NCBI GenBank assembly: GCA_963844855.1
Contig: CAWJQP010000073.1
Span: 62,001 to 126,000, forward strand
Direction: 5' to 3'
Length of the DNA stretch: 64,000 nucleotides
From: DASQDN01 sp963844855
GTDB taxonomy: Bacteria; Acidobacteriota; Terriglobia; Bryobacterales; Bryobacteraceae
The notes under the pieces were generated by a model. That model ran no database searches, was not told where the DNA came from, and saw only the letters and a list, made by a program, of their open reading frames with translations. Positions within the stretch are counted from its first letter, which is position 1. Each line of letters begins with the position of its first letter. Both the position numbers and the translations under genes were made by a program. Shown here piece by piece: positions 25,876-36,119 of the stretch.

Positions 25876-28800
25876 ATGTCACGTTTCGCAATCTTGAATC
25901 CCTACCTGATCATTGTGCTGTGCCTGATCGTTGGCGTAGTGGGCGTGGTGAATGTTGCCCGCATGCCGGTAGATTTGTTCCCGCAGATCAAGATCCCCGT
26001 GGTGGTTGTAGCCACTTTTTTTAACGGCATGCCGCCGGAGCAGATCGAGGCCGATATCACCGGGCGGTTCGAGCGGTTCTTCACGCTGGCCAGCGGGATT
26101 GAGCACATAGAATCGCGGTCGCTCCCTGGTGTGAGTTTGATCAAAGTGTTCTTCCAGCCGGGTACGGATGCGGATGCGGCGGTTTCGAACATAAGCAATC
26201 TGGCTATGGCGAATCTGCGGCGGCTTCCGCCGGGAACGCTGCCACCGGTGGTATTGAAATTCGATGCCTCCAGCTTGCCCGTGTGCCTGATCACATTGAA
26301 GGGCGCAGGACTCGACGAGACGAGGCTGCGCGACGCAGCGCAGTATGCCGTTCGGAACCAGGTCGCAAACGTCCCGGGCGCTAGCGTTCCCCAGCCGTTC
26401 GGTGGAAAGTACCGGCAAATCATGGTTTATGTGGATCCGTTGAAGCTGGACGCGCATGCGCTAAGCCCCATGGATGTGGTGCGCGCGGTTAACGACAGCA
26501 ACCTGATTCTGCCGGCCGGGGAAGTGCGAATGGGGCCGCTTAACTACAGCATTTATACGAATTCGCAAATCGAGGCCGTGCGGGAGATCAACGGCGTTCC
26601 ATTGAAGACCATCGACCAGGCTTTCGTAACAGTGGGAGATGTCGGGGAAGCGAAGGATGCCCAAGCGATTCAGTTGAATGTTGTGCGGGTGGATGGCCAA
26701 AAATCAGCATACCTTCCGGTACTGAAGCAAGGCGGCGACACGAATACGATCTCGGTGGTAGATGGTATCCGAGCGGCCGTCGCCGGCCTGACCGATGTTC
26801 CGGAGGCGCTACAAGCGAGCGTGGTGTTTGACCAGTCGGTATTCGTTCGGAAGGCCATCAACAATCTGATCCATGAAGGCGGCATCGGCCTGTTTCTAAC
26901 GACCCTGATGATCCTGTTGTTCCTGGGAAGTATGCGGGCAACTGTTGCCGTACTACTGTCCATTCCGTTGTCCGCGTTGGCGACGTTTATCGTACTCAGC
27001 GCCACCGGCGAATCCATTAACAGCATGGTGCTCGGGGGACTGGCATTGGCCTTCTCCAGGCTCATCGACAACTCGGTTGTGGTGCTCGAGAACATCTACC
27101 GCCATCTGGAGATGGGGAAAAACCCTCGAGAGGCGGCGGAAGTAGGTGGACGTGAGGTGGCCCTACCGGTGCTTGCCGCGACCATTACAACCGCTATTGT
27201 GTTCTTTCCGGTCACATTTTTATATGGCGTGAGCCGGTTCCTGTTTACCTCGTTGGCCGCAGCCGTGGTCATCTCACTCGCTGCCTCCTACATTGTGGCC
27301 TTGACGGTTGTGCCGCTGTTTTGCGCACGTATGCTGAAGGCCCACGACGTTGGTCACCATAATCAATCCCCGAACGGAGGAGCCACGCCTAAAAGTATCT
27401 TTGCCCGGCTGATGGGCAAGTTCAATCGTCAGTTTGACCGTCTGCTCACCGGGTACACAAGATTGCTCGCGCCATCTCTTGCAAGACCTTGGCGGACAGT
27501 GGCGTTCGGACTGGGCGTGTTTGCGGTGAGCCTGCTGCTTTACCCGAAGCTGGGTGTCGCATTTTTCCCACGAACGGATGCGGGTCAATTCGTTGTCAAT
27601 CTGAAGGCTCCCACCGGAACGCGATTGGAACTGACAGAGCGCGTCGTTCAGCAGTTCGAAAGCTTGGTACGCCAGGTCGTCGGGACCGAAGACTTGAACC
27701 TGATCGTGTCCAACATAGGCGTTCAGCCCGGATTTTCTTCCATCTATACGAGCAACTCAGCTCAACATACAGCGACAGTTCAGGTGAGCTTGAAAGAAGG
27801 CCACAAAGTTGGATCGTACGAATACATGGACCGGCTTCGTGAAGCGCTCGCGCGGGAGATGCCGCATGTCACCGCCTTCTTCCAGTCTGGCGGCCTGGTG
27901 GATGCGGTGTTGAACCTGGGTCTGCCCGCGCCGATCAACGTTCAGGTCAGCGGCTCCAATCTTGCGCGAAATCATGAGATAGCGACGGCGCTGGCTTCAA
28001 AGATACGGGCCATCCCGCACGTTCGTGACGTATACATCCCACAGGATCTCGACTATCCTGCATTGCGGCTTAACGTAGACCGGCTCCAGGCGGGCAAGCT
28101 CGGACTTCATCAGCGGGAGATCGTGCAGAACGTCATCACTGCGATTGCTTCCAATCAGATGATCGCACCGAGTTACTGGGTGGATCACCGTTCGGGGAAT
28201 GATTATCTCTTGACAGTTCAGTATCCGGAGAACACGATTCGAAGCCTCATGGATCTCCGGGGCATCCCGCTACGTGCCACCCGCGAGAAGCAGGCGACGC
28301 GTTTGGATGCAGTGTCAAGCGTTCGTCGCGACACCGCGCCGACGGAAGTGGCGCATTATCAACTACGGCGCGCGATCGATCTGTACGTAAGTCTCGCAGG
28401 CGAAGACCTTGGGCAGGTCGCGAACCAGATTGACCGGATCATTGCGGAGACAGAGATACCGCGGGGTGTCAGGGTCAACTTACGCGGAATGGTGCAGGGC
28501 ATGCGCGCATCCTTCCGCAGCTTCGGCCTCGGCCTCCTGCTCGCGGTGGCGCTCTTATATTTGGTACTCGTCGCACAGTTCCGTTCGTTCATTGACCCAG
28601 CGATCATTCTGCTCGCCGTGCCCACAGGGCTCGCCGGCGTCTTAGCCGTCCTTTATCTTGCGGGTACGACTCTCAACGTAATGTCACTGATGGGTATCGT
28701 AATGATGGTAGGTATCGTCGTCTCGAACAGCATTCTGCTGGTTGACTTCACGCGCAACCTTCAGCGAGAAGGGGCGGCGCTGCGGGAAGCATTGGAGTTC

Positions 28801-29025
28801 GCCGGACGCGCTCGACTGCGCCCTATCCTGATGACATCGCTGGCCACGATCATCGGCTTGATGCCGATGGCGCTGGGCTTGGGCGAAGGCAGTGAAAGCT
28901 ATGCGCCGCTAGCACAGGCCATCATAGGCGGGTTGACGCTGTCCGTCATATTTACGGTATTTGTAGTCCCGGCAGCGTATAACATTGTTTACCGACGCCG
29001 CACGACACTTCCGGAGGGCGTCTGA
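25876..29025 (+). CDS. RND-family efflux pump, inner-membrane permease
   Basis: 1049 residues, normal for HAE1/HME-type pumps, with twelve predicted membrane helices in the usual 1+5+1+5 layout. FFNGMPPEQIEADITGRFER and GTLPPVVLKFDASSLPVCLI are typical porter-domain strings. The proton-relay helix reads RLIDNSVVVLENIYRH (around residue 396), so the first Asp of the AcrB D407-D408 pair is kept and the second is Asn, as in many pumps outside the AcrB branch. Substrate class, drug or metal, cannot be told. A GAAAGGA ribosome-binding site precedes ATG 25876. Confidence 0.93.
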   Translation: MSRFAILNPYLIIVLCLIVGVVGVVNVARMPVDLFPQIKIPVVVVATFFNGMPPEQIEADITGRFERFFTLASGIEHIESRSLPGVSLIKVFFQPGTDADAAVSNISNLAMANLRRLPPGTLPPVVLKFDASSLPVCLITLKGAGLDETRLRDAAQYAVRNQVANVPGASVPQPFGGKYRQIMVYVDPLKLDAHALSPMDVVRAVNDSNLILPAGEVRMGPLNYSIYTNSQIEAVREINGVPLKTIDQAFVTVGDVGEAKDAQAIQLNVVRVDGQKSAYLPVLKQGGDTNTISVVDGIRAAVAGLTDVPEALQASVVFDQSVFVRKAINNLIHEGGIGLFLTTLMILLFLGSMRATVAVLLSIPLSALATFIVLSATGESINSMVLGGLALAFSRLIDNSVVVLENIYRHLEMGKNPREAAEVGGREVALPVLAATITTAIVFFPVTFLYGVSRFLFTSLAAAVVISLAASYIVALTVVPLFCARMLKAHDVGHHNQSPNGGATPKSIFARLMGKFNRQFDRLLTGYTRLLAPSLARPWRTVAFGLGVFAVSLLLYPKLGVAFFPRTDAGQFVVNLKAPTGTRLELTERVVQQFESLVRQVVGTEDLNLIVSNIGVQPGFSSIYTSNSAQHTATVQVSLKEGHKVGSYEYMDRLREALAREMPHVTAFFQSGGLVDAVLNLGLPAPINVQVSGSNLARNHEIATALASKIRAIPHVRDVYIPQDLDYPALRLNVDRLQAGKLGLHQREIVQNVITAIASNQMIAPSYWVDHRSGNDYLLTVQYPENTIRSLMDLRGIPLRATREKQATRLDAVSSVRRDTAPTEVAHYQLRRAIDLYVSLAGEDLGQVANQIDRIIAETEIPRGVRVNLRGMVQGMRASFRSFGLGLLLAVALLYLVLVAQFRSFIDPAIILLAVPTGLAGVLAVLYLAGTTLNVMSLMGIVMMVGIVVSNSILLVDFTRNLQREGAALREALEFAGRARLRPILMTSLATIIGLMPMALGLGEGSESYAPLAQAIIGGLTLSVIFTVFVVPAAYNIVYRRRTTLPEGV

Positions 29026-30320
29026 TGCGGATGTTTTTATCCTGCTGTGTTGCCGTGGTGGCGACAGCGTTCGCAGCGCAGAATAATGCGGAACGCATCG
29101 GCGAGACTTTGACGTTGTCTGAGGCGCGTTCCCGTGCGGTTCGGAATAGCGCCAATATCGAGCAATCCAGATTGCAGGCGCTCGCCGCAGGTCAGCGGCC
29201 CATACAAACACGAAGCGCCCTTCTGCCGGTCTTAGGGGCGAGCCTGACGAGCGCCGGCGCTTCCAACGACGCTCGTATCGGCGCAGGGGCGCTTAACAAT
29301 CCGGCTATCTTCAGTCGGCTGGGTACCGGCATCACCGCTAGCCAATTACTGTTTGACTTCGGCCGAACGAATCGGCTGATTGACGCGGCACAGTTGCAGG
29401 CAACTGCGGCCGATGACGCGGTCCGCACGTCGCGATCGCAAGTCCTTCTTGACGTCACTCGGGCGTACTATAGCGGGTTGCGGGCCGATGCGGTGGCGCG
29501 TGTCGCCCGACAAACGCTGGAGGCCAGGCAGTTGGTGCTCGACCAGGTGCGAGCGCTGGCGCAAGCGCGTCTAAAGAGCGGTCTGGACGTTTCCTTTGCC
29601 GAAGTGAGCGTGGCCGAAGCACAACTGCTGGCCCAGACGGCGGACAGCGATCGTAAGGCAGCGGATGTGACATTGGCCGCCGCGATGGGGGAAGATCAAT
29701 CGCGGACGTACCGGCTGGTTGAGGAGACCGAGCCGGCAGGCGAACTGGACGACACTGAGGCATTGCTGCGCGAGGCGTTAGTGAATCGCCCGGAACTGAT
29801 TGCCAGGCGTCGGCGGGCGGAAGCCGATGCCATGCTCGCCAAAGCGGAAAGCCGTCTGAAATACCCGACTGTTTCCGTCATTGGCAGCGTCGGCTATATG
29901 CCCGTTCATGTCAGCGGAATCGTACAAAGCAGCTATGCCGCTGCCGGACTCAACATTGGTCTGCCCATGCTGAATGGCGGCAGCTTCCGGGCTCGGCAGG
30001 CGGAAATGGAATTCGCTGCACGCGCTACCTCGCAGGGGGTCCGACAACTGGAGATCGAGGTCAGCCGTGAGTTGCGGCTGGCGGTTCTAAATGCCAATGT
30101 CGCGACCGAGCGGGCGGGGCTGGCGCAAAAGCTCGTAAATCAATCGGCTCGAGCGCTTGAGCTGGCACGATCTCGTTACGATCTCGGCTTGAGTTCGATT
30201 GTTGAAGTGAGCCAGGCGCAATTGGCGAACACCCAGGCCGAGATCCAGTTAGTAAACGCGCGGTACGACATAGAACTGCAGCGTGCGGTGCTTGCGTTTC
30301 AAGCCGGACGATTGCGCTAG
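29025..30320 (+). CDS. TolC-family outer-membrane efflux channel
   Basis: 431 residues. Signal peptide (MFLSCCVAVVATAFAAQ), then two OEP repeats with the characteristic long coiled helices: TLSEARSRAVRNSANIEQSR, ITASQLLFDFGRTNRLIDAA, ARLKSGLDVSFAEVSVAEAQ, ARSRYDLGLSSIVEVSQAQL. The start overlaps the pump stop (TGATG at 29023-29027), completing an adaptor-pump-channel operon. Confidence 0.92.
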   Translation: MRMFLSCCVAVVATAFAAQNNAERIGETLTLSEARSRAVRNSANIEQSRLQALAAGQRPIQTRSALLPVLGASLTSAGASNDARIGAGALNNPAIFSRLGTGITASQLLFDFGRTNRLIDAAQLQATAADDAVRTSRSQVLLDVTRAYYSGLRADAVARVARQTLEARQLVLDQVRALAQARLKSGLDVSFAEVSVAEAQLLAQTADSDRKAADVTLAAAMGEDQSRTYRLVEETEPAGELDDTEALLREALVNRPELIARRRRAEADAMLAKAESRLKYPTVSVIGSVGYMPVHVSGIVQSSYAAAGLNIGLPMLNGGSFRARQAEMEFAARATSQGVRQLEIEVSRELRLAVLNANVATERAGLAQKLVNQSARALELARSRYDLGLSSIVEVSQAQLANTQAEIQLVNARYDIELQRAVLAFQAGRLR

Positions 30321-30575
30321 CTGAGGATGTCTCGGAGGTCATCAGTTGAATCTGTCGCCGGTTTTCTAGGATGACCATCTGGTTCCGGACTGCCCCGCAA
30401 CTTGAGGACGTTGTCGCCTCCCAAGCGCGAACATCCTTTGGAGTTGTTATCCAATTCTGCTTTGGTCAAAAGACCTATAATCACTGGCGGAACACGCCAA
30501 TCTGGCTTGCCAACATACCGACGCAACAACACTAGATCTCTTCGAGTGGCGTCTACAATAAATCGGATTCTCTCA

Positions 30576-31412
30576 ATGCGAACGATATCGAGTTTGCTTC
30601 TTATGAGTATCACCACGTTGGCAGCTAATCGCCCTTTTGTGCATGGGCACAGAGGCGCCCGCGCTGTGGCGCCGGAGAATACCATTCCAGCCTTTGAGCA
30701 TGCGATTGCGGTGGGCGCAGATGTGCTTGAACTGGACCTGGGCGTGACTCGAGATAAGATCCTCGTGGTCTCCCATGACCCCGCGCTCGATTCCAGCATT
30801 TGCAAGGGTTGGCCGCACCGGACACCCATTCGTCTTCTGTCTTTCAATCAACTAAAAAAGGTCGATTGCGGATCTTTAAAGAATCCGGAGTTTCCAAAGC
30901 AGAAGCCGGTCCCGGGCGCCCAGATCCCTAGTCTCGATGAGGTATTCGCTTTGGCTAAACGCGGGAGCTTCGACTTCAATATCGAAACGAAGATCTTCGC
31001 CAAGTACCCGTTCCTGACGCCGGGTCCTGATGAGTTCGCGCGTTTGCTCTATGAATCCATACGAAAGCACGGGCTTCAGCAGCGAGTGATTGTGCAATCT
31101 TTTGATTTCCGCACTCTGCACGCTATGAAGAAGCTGGATCCCAAGATTCGATTGTCGGCGCTGTACGACGGTGAACCCAAGAGCTTCATCGCGATTGCGA
31201 AAGAAGCGGGAGCGCAAATCGTTTCACCGGAGCATCAATTGGTAACGAAGGAGCGAGTAGACGCAGCGCATAAGGCTGGTTTGCAGGTAGTAGCCTGGAC
31301 TGCTAACACGCCCGAAGAGTGGCAGCGCCTTGTTGATTGCGGTGTTGACGGGATTATTTCGGACGACCCGGCAGAGTTGCTCTCTTTCTTAGGCCGAGCG
31401 CGTTCGCGATAA
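30576..31412 (+). CDS. Exported glycerophosphodiester phosphodiesterase
   Basis: 278 residues from ATG 30576, the first start that gives a signal peptide (MRTISSLLLMSITTLAANRP). TIM-barrel GDPD motifs: HGHRGARAVAPENTIPAFEH (catalytic His, Arg and Glu), VLELDLGVTRD (metal ligands), VVSHDP (second catalytic His), FNIETK, and the C-terminal QVVAWTANTPEEW...GVDGIISDDP. It would release sn-glycerol-3-phosphate from phospholipid headgroups outside the cytoplasm. It stands alone, 255 bp after tolC with nothing recognisable between. Confidence 0.9.
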   Translation: MRTISSLLLMSITTLAANRPFVHGHRGARAVAPENTIPAFEHAIAVGADVLELDLGVTRDKILVVSHDPALDSSICKGWPHRTPIRLLSFNQLKKVDCGSLKNPEFPKQKPVPGAQIPSLDEVFALAKRGSFDFNIETKIFAKYPFLTPGPDEFARLLYESIRKHGLQQRVIVQSFDFRTLHAMKKLDPKIRLSALYDGEPKSFIAIAKEAGAQIVSPEHQLVTKERVDAAHKAGLQVVAWTANTPEEWQRLVDCGVDGIISDDPAELLSFLGRARSR

Positions 31413-31424
31413 TTCGTTCCCAGT

Positions 31425-32828
31425 TCAAGGCTTTTTGTCGGTTGTGTTTCGGATGGAGTAGAGGTGCTTCTCAGTCCGCAGGATCAGGCGATCGCCAATG
31501 AGGGCTGGTGTGGCGAGCACCATTTCACCGAGATCGTTGGAATCAAGCAATTCGTATTTGTCCCCAGCGCGGATGACGAACGTTCGGCCATCTTCGTTCA
31601 GACAAAAAATCTTGTCATTGTACGCCCATGGCGATGAGGTGAAATCGCCCCCTTCTCCGATGCGAGCTTTGTAGGTTTGTATGCCGGTTTTGGCATCGAA
31701 GCGCGTCAGGATCCCGGTGTGAGTAAGGACGTACAGACCTCCCTCATACGCCAGTTGGGTCGGCAGATAGGTTCCGGCCTTGGGCTGAAGCCAAGCCACA
31801 GACTTGTTGAGATTGGCGCCCTCTGGCGTGGTGAGGTCACCGCTCGCGCCGGGTTTTATCGCGGCAAGCACTTTGTTCGTGCCACCGTTTAGATACAAAA
31901 GGCCGTCATAGGCGAATGGGCTCGGGATGGGCATGGCAGACATCCCGCCGAGTCGCCATAATTCCTTGCCCGCAAGATCGTAACTGATGGCGATGCCCGG
32001 GCCGACGGTGACGATCTCGGTACGCTCGGAGTTTTTCCAAATGTAGGGGCTCGACCAGCCAGTCTGGCGATCAGAGCCTTGGACGCGAATCGAGCGATCT
32101 GTACGCCAGACCTGCTTGCCGGTATTCTTGTTAAATGCCGCGATGAATTGCTGCTTCTCGTTGTCGTTGACAACGATGACGAGGTCATTCACAAGCGCGG
32201 GGGAAGATGCGGTGCCGAAATCGAGGATGGTCGGGAAGCTTTCGAGTGGCGTATTCCAGACTTTCCTGCCGTTGAAATCATAGGCGAAGAGGCCGAGGTT
32301 ATTGATGTAGACGTAGACGCGCTTGCCGTCTGTCACGGGAGTTTCCGAGCTGAAGCTGTTCTTCCGATGACGGCCGCCCGGAGGCCGGCCAGAATAAAAT
32401 TCGCGATTCCAGTTGATCTTCCCGGAGTTGAGATCAATTGAATAGAGGAAGTAATGGAGAGTGACTTCGTCAGGAAGTTCGAAATCGCGCGCGTTCAGGC
32501 GGTCGATAAGTTCTTTTCCTTTCAGTCCCTGCTTCGACAGTTCCGCGATGTAGTCATTGGAGTAGTCGCTGCCAACTTGCGGCTGTTTCGCTTTGCCGTC
32601 GGTTGTGACAGTCGTGAGGAAGATGTTCTTGCCGGCGACGATCGGAGAAGACCATCCAAGACCGGGAATGGCCGCCTTCCATTCAATGTTGGAAGTTGCC
32701 GACCATTTGTCGGGGAGATTGGAGTTACCGGCGTTGGGGTTCGATAGGGGTCCTCGGAAACCTGGCCATTCTGGTTCTCGGGCGAAGAGGCAAACGGCCA
32801 GGAACAGCGATGCGATGACCTTTCTCAT
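31425..32828 (-). CDS. Exported PQQ-like beta-propeller protein
   Basis: 467 residues. Signal peptide (MRKVIASLFLAVCLFA), then the WPGFRGP opening and repeated tryptophan-docking blades: GLGWSSPIVAG, LYSIDLNSGKINWNREFY, LFAYDFNGRKVWNTPLE, IAAFNKNTGKQVWRTDR. There is no quinoprotein dehydrogenase cofactor-binding Cys-Cys or haem motif, so it probably acts as a scaffold or binding propeller rather than an alcohol dehydrogenase. Such proteins are very common in Solibacter-like genomes. It is divergent from the MpaB-like gene. Confidence 0.82.
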   Translation of the reverse strand: MRKVIASLFLAVCLFAREPEWPGFRGPLSNPNAGNSNLPDKWSATSNIEWKAAIPGLGWSSPIVAGKNIFLTTVTTDGKAKQPQVGSDYSNDYIAELSKQGLKGKELIDRLNARDFELPDEVTLHYFLYSIDLNSGKINWNREFYSGRPPGGRHRKNSFSSETPVTDGKRVYVYINNLGLFAYDFNGRKVWNTPLESFPTILDFGTASSPALVNDLVIVVNDNEKQQFIAAFNKNTGKQVWRTDRSIRVQGSDRQTGWSSPYIWKNSERTEIVTVGPGIAISYDLAGKELWRLGGMSAMPIPSPFAYDGLLYLNGGTNKVLAAIKPGASGDLTTPEGANLNKSVAWLQPKAGTYLPTQLAYEGGLYVLTHTGILTRFDAKTGIQTYKARIGEGGDFTSSPWAYNDKIFCLNEDGRTFVIRAGDKYELLDSNDLGEMVLATPALIGDRLILRTEKHLYSIRNTTDKKP

Positions 32829-32967
32829 AATTCTATTTGACTATCAATATCGTCAAACGTCACCGATGAGGCCCGGCAGGATTCCAAGTCCAGTTTGATT
32901 CGAGCGCGCTCGAATTCACGCCCGAGCGGCGGTACCAGTAGCCAATTAGTACGCCGTCCCCCGCGGC

Positions 32968-33867
32968 ATGTCAACCTGTGGACGTATGGAAGCAGAAGCA
33001 GGAACAGATAAACTCCAGCGCCATCGGGCGGCCGTACGCGCGCGCCTGCTCCGAATGGATCACGTGCGGGCCGGACCCGAAAGCATCAGCTGGAAGGTCA
33101 ACCGCGAGGTGATCGTGATCGCTGGCTGGGCCCGTGCGATCCTGCTTCAACTAGCGCATCCGGCAATTGCCGCCGGTGTGCACGATCACAGTTCCATCCG
33201 CGGCAGCGTTCTTTCCAGCTTCCGGCGGCTGCGCTCGACCGTAGGCTCGATGCTGTCGATTACGTTCGGCGATACGGAGCAGATGATCACAGCCGCCGCA
33301 GTCATCAACTCGATTCACGACCGAGTGCGAGGCCACGTCCATGAGCGGGCGGGCGAAGCGTACTCGGCTCACGATCCTGACCTGCAGCGGTGGGTGCATG
33401 CTTCGCTGCTCGACTCGATTCCACTCACCTACGAGTTGCTCGTAGGACCTCTGACCCTTCATGAGCGAGATCGGTACTGCTCGGAGGCGGCGATCATGGA
33501 GCCGCTGCTGGGGATGCCGGATGGATGGCTACCGCGAGACTCGGCACAGCTCGACAGCTATATGCGTGAGATGCTGGCCGGAGGTAGCATCGTTGTAACC
33601 GATACCAGCCGGTCGCTCGCACGAGCGGTGTTGTACCCGCCCTACTGGCGCGTGGCCTGGCCGTTGTTTCGGGCGTTGCATGTGCTCGCAATCGGATCGC
33701 TTCCACCGTCGCTGCGCCAGGCTTATGGGTTCGAATGGCGCCCGCGTGATGCGCGGGCGTTCGAGCGCTGGGCGGCGCTACTCAGAACGTCGCTGCGGCT
33801 GCTTCCGCCGCGCGCACGCGAGTGGCCGGCGCCAAGCGGTAGTTCTGGTCTCTACCGGAGAACGTAG
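32968..33867 (+). CDS. MpaB/latex-clearing-protein-type oxygenase (DUF2236)
   Basis: 299 residues, about the usual length. Family features are ARAILLQLAHPAIAAGVHDH (conserved HP...H), YSAHDPDLQRWVHASLLDSI, PLTYELLVGPLTLHERDRYC and the aromatic LYPPYWRVAWPLFRALHVLA. Members bind a b-type haem, coordinated by conserved histidines, and cleave unsaturated carbon chains; the substrate here is unknown. ATG 32968 is used; ATG 32986 is a plausible alternative. No signal peptide is seen. Confidence 0.75.
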   Translation: MSTCGRMEAEAGTDKLQRHRAAVRARLLRMDHVRAGPESISWKVNREVIVIAGWARAILLQLAHPAIAAGVHDHSSIRGSVLSSFRRLRSTVGSMLSITFGDTEQMITAAAVINSIHDRVRGHVHERAGEAYSAHDPDLQRWVHASLLDSIPLTYELLVGPLTLHERDRYCSEAAIMEPLLGMPDGWLPRDSAQLDSYMREMLAGGSIVVTDTSRSLARAVLYPPYWRVAWPLFRALHVLAIGSLPPSLRQAYGFEWRPRDARAFERWAALLRTSLRLLPPRAREWPAPSGSSGLYRRT

Positions 33868-34007
33868 CCGGCTTGCATTGAGCTCTCGGTCAAGAAAGCG
33901 GTTCGTCAGCTTTTGGCTGCCCGTTGGGATTCGGCAATTCACTGTTGTGGTGGACACCGTTTAGTGACGCTCTATGGATGGTCATGATAGCCTCGGCGAG
34001 GGAAGCC

Positions 34008-34587
34008 GTGCAAGACAAATCAAACGGCTATGAAGGCATAGCGGAGGCGTTTACCCGCGCCCGGACACAATCTATAGGTCCGAGAATCGTGCGGCAATGG
34101 GCGAAACGGCTGCAACCCGGCGCCGCCATTCTCGACATCGGGTGTGGGTATGGAGCTCCGATTTCGGAGGCTTTGCTACAGGAGGGATGTGCAGTCTACG
34201 GTGTGGATGCTTCGGAAACGCTCATCGCGAAATTCAGAAGCCGATTTCCAGAGGTTACCTTGGAATGCAGTTCGGTCGAAGAGTCATCCTTCTTCAACCG
34301 TATTTTTGACGCCGCCGTCGCTTGGGGGCTGATGTTCCTCTTGCCTTCCGATGTGCAAAGGATGTTAATCGGCAAAGTCGCGCGCTCCCTGAACGGTAAC
34401 GGACAGTTTCTGTTCACTTCGCCCTGTGAAGTCTGCTCCTGGATAGATGGCATGACTGGCTGGCCTTCCGTCAGTCTCATTGGGGCAAGACGTGTATTTA
34501 CAGGAGCTAGCGGCGAACGGTCTGGTGTTGGTCGGGAATGACGAGGACGAGGGCCAAAACTACTACTACTTCGCTTCGAAGCTTTAA
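34008..34587 (+). CDS. SAM-dependent methyltransferase, apparent frameshift
   Basis: Class I fold: ILDIGCGYGAP (motif I), VYGVDAS (strand 2), FDAAVAWGLMFLL (post-II). GTG at 34008 (VQDKSNGYEGIAEAF) is chosen because homologues begin near DKSNGYE and a GAGGGA lies just upstream; ATG 33984 is the alternative. The unbroken frame leaves the family pattern after VSLIGA and stops at 34541. Removing one G of the GGGG run at 34482-34485 restores QDVYLQELAANGLVLVGNDE and a natural stop at 34585-34587 (about 192 residues). Sequence error or new mutation are both possible. Confidence 0.72.
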
Positions 34588-34654
34588 GTTCGGCCGCAGG
34601 ACACTATCGTCGAGGCGGGCGATCTCAATGACGTTCGACGGAAGAGGAACGGAG

Positions 34655-35032
34655 TCAGGTTCGAACGATTTCGTAGTCGAGGAGAATAGTGCCGGTCTTT
34701 TGATACAGTCTCTGCTTTCGCAGCTTGAGCAATGTTCGTGCGGCGGGTGGTGGGAGGAGCGGAATGCCCCCTCCGAGGAGAAACGGTATTAGGCCGATCT
34801 CCACGCGATCAACCAAGCCGGCGCCTAGCAAGGATCGAAACAGCTCCCCACCGCCGAAGATAGCGATGTCCTTGCCGGGTTTGGTTCGCAGCTCAGTCAC
34901 GAAGCGTATGGCGTCATCATTCATCACGACTTGAGGGTAGTCGGCGGGACTCAGGGTGCGCTAGAACACGATGTTTTGAGTACCTGGCATCGCCTGCCCG
35001 TCATTGAACGCCGTTTTTCGTTCTGAAAACTC
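34655..35032 (-). pseudogene. Dihydrofolate reductase-like (RibD C-terminal family) pseudogene
   Basis: The downstream half is well preserved: ELRTKPGKDIAIFGGGELFR, SLLGAGLVDRVEIGLIPFLL, GGGIPLLPPPA and KTGTILLDYEIVRT. Reading upstream, the family motif continues as RTLSPADYPQVV. It then meets TAG (34961-34963) exactly where the conserved FSRTL serine belongs, preceded in frame by ERKTAFNDGQAMPGTQNIVF. A TCG-to-TAG change is the simplest explanation. The N-terminal first half (nucleotide-binding start, usually SLDGF) is missing before the neighbouring promoter region. Confidence 0.75.
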
Positions 35033-35114
35033 CCTGTGAAGATAGGCGCAACGCCACTTCACAAGTCTGCAGCGGTTAGCGGGCAAGTCTGGTAATCTGG
35101 ACGCTCCTAAAAAT

Positions 35115-36007
35115 ATGCACAGCACAGCCGGCCTCCTTTTCGTTGTCAGCCTTGTCGCGGCGCCTGTTGCTATGGCCCAGGGCCAGAACTGGCCATCTCT
35201 AAATGCTCCGCGCCCTATACCGGCTCGACAGAGCCTGTGGACTGAAGAGCTCACGTGGATGGAGGTACGTGACGCGGTCCGGTCGGGCAACACTCGCATC
35301 CTTGTTGCTACGGGCGGAATCGAGCACAACGGACCATATGTGGCGACCGGCAAGCATAATTACGTTTTGCGAACTGTCCTCCCGTATATTGCTCGGGCAA
35401 TCGGTCGTGCGCTGATTGCGCCAATCGTCAGGTTTGTGCCAGAAGGAGAGATCGACCCGAAGCCGACAGGCCATATGGTGTACCCCGGTACGATTAGTGT
35501 GGAACGAACTACGTTTGAAGCGTTATTACGTGATATTTGCCGCAGCTATAGGGACCACGGCTTCCGCGACATTATTCTGCTTGGAGACAGCGGTGGCAAC
35601 CAGAGTGGGATGGAGAACGTAGCCAAACAACTAAACGCGAAATGGAACGGCGCCGGAGCGCGGGTTCATTATTTGCCTGAATACTACAGTCAGGACCCTT
35701 GGAGTTATGAGTTTCTTAAGAAGCGCGGTATTGTGCAGATCGACAAAACACCACCTGCGGGACAGGCGGCAGACCGCCCGACGCATACTCGAAACGGCAT
35801 ACATGACGACATCTATTACGAGGCACAGGTTGCAGTACAGGATCCTGCGCTAATTCGCACAGAAGAGCGCCTGAAGACCAAGCAGTTCCGATTGCACGGT
35901 GTCGAGCTGGCGCCATTAGCGAAGACGGTCGAACTCGGAGGAAACTTGCCGAGTACCGCGCAAAAATCACAGCGGAAGCTTTTGCGCGGTCGCTGGGCAA
36001 GCAGTAG
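35115..36007 (+). CDS. Exported creatininase-family amidohydrolase, apparent frameshift at the C-terminus
   Basis: Signal peptide (LLFVVSLVAAPVAMAQ), then the creatininase pattern: LTWMEVRDAVRSG, ATGGIEHNGPYVATGKHN (metal-binding Glu and His), HMVYPGTISV, GDSGGNQSG. Family enzymes open cyclic amides (creatinine, mycofactocin-type lactams) with two metals. The main frame runs to 36062 with an atypical tail. One missing base near 35937-35941 would restore KLAEYRAKITAEAFARSLGK and a stop at 36005-36007, the normal end (about 297 residues). The active site is unaffected. Confidence 0.75.
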
Positions 36008-36119
36008 CGCGATTCGGCTGCAACGGATCAACGTATCCTGTTTTCTTGAGCCTTTCCGCTAGCTTCTGCAGAGCGAGACTCAGTAGCCGCGCCGCCGCAT
36101 GTAGTTCTTGACGGGAACC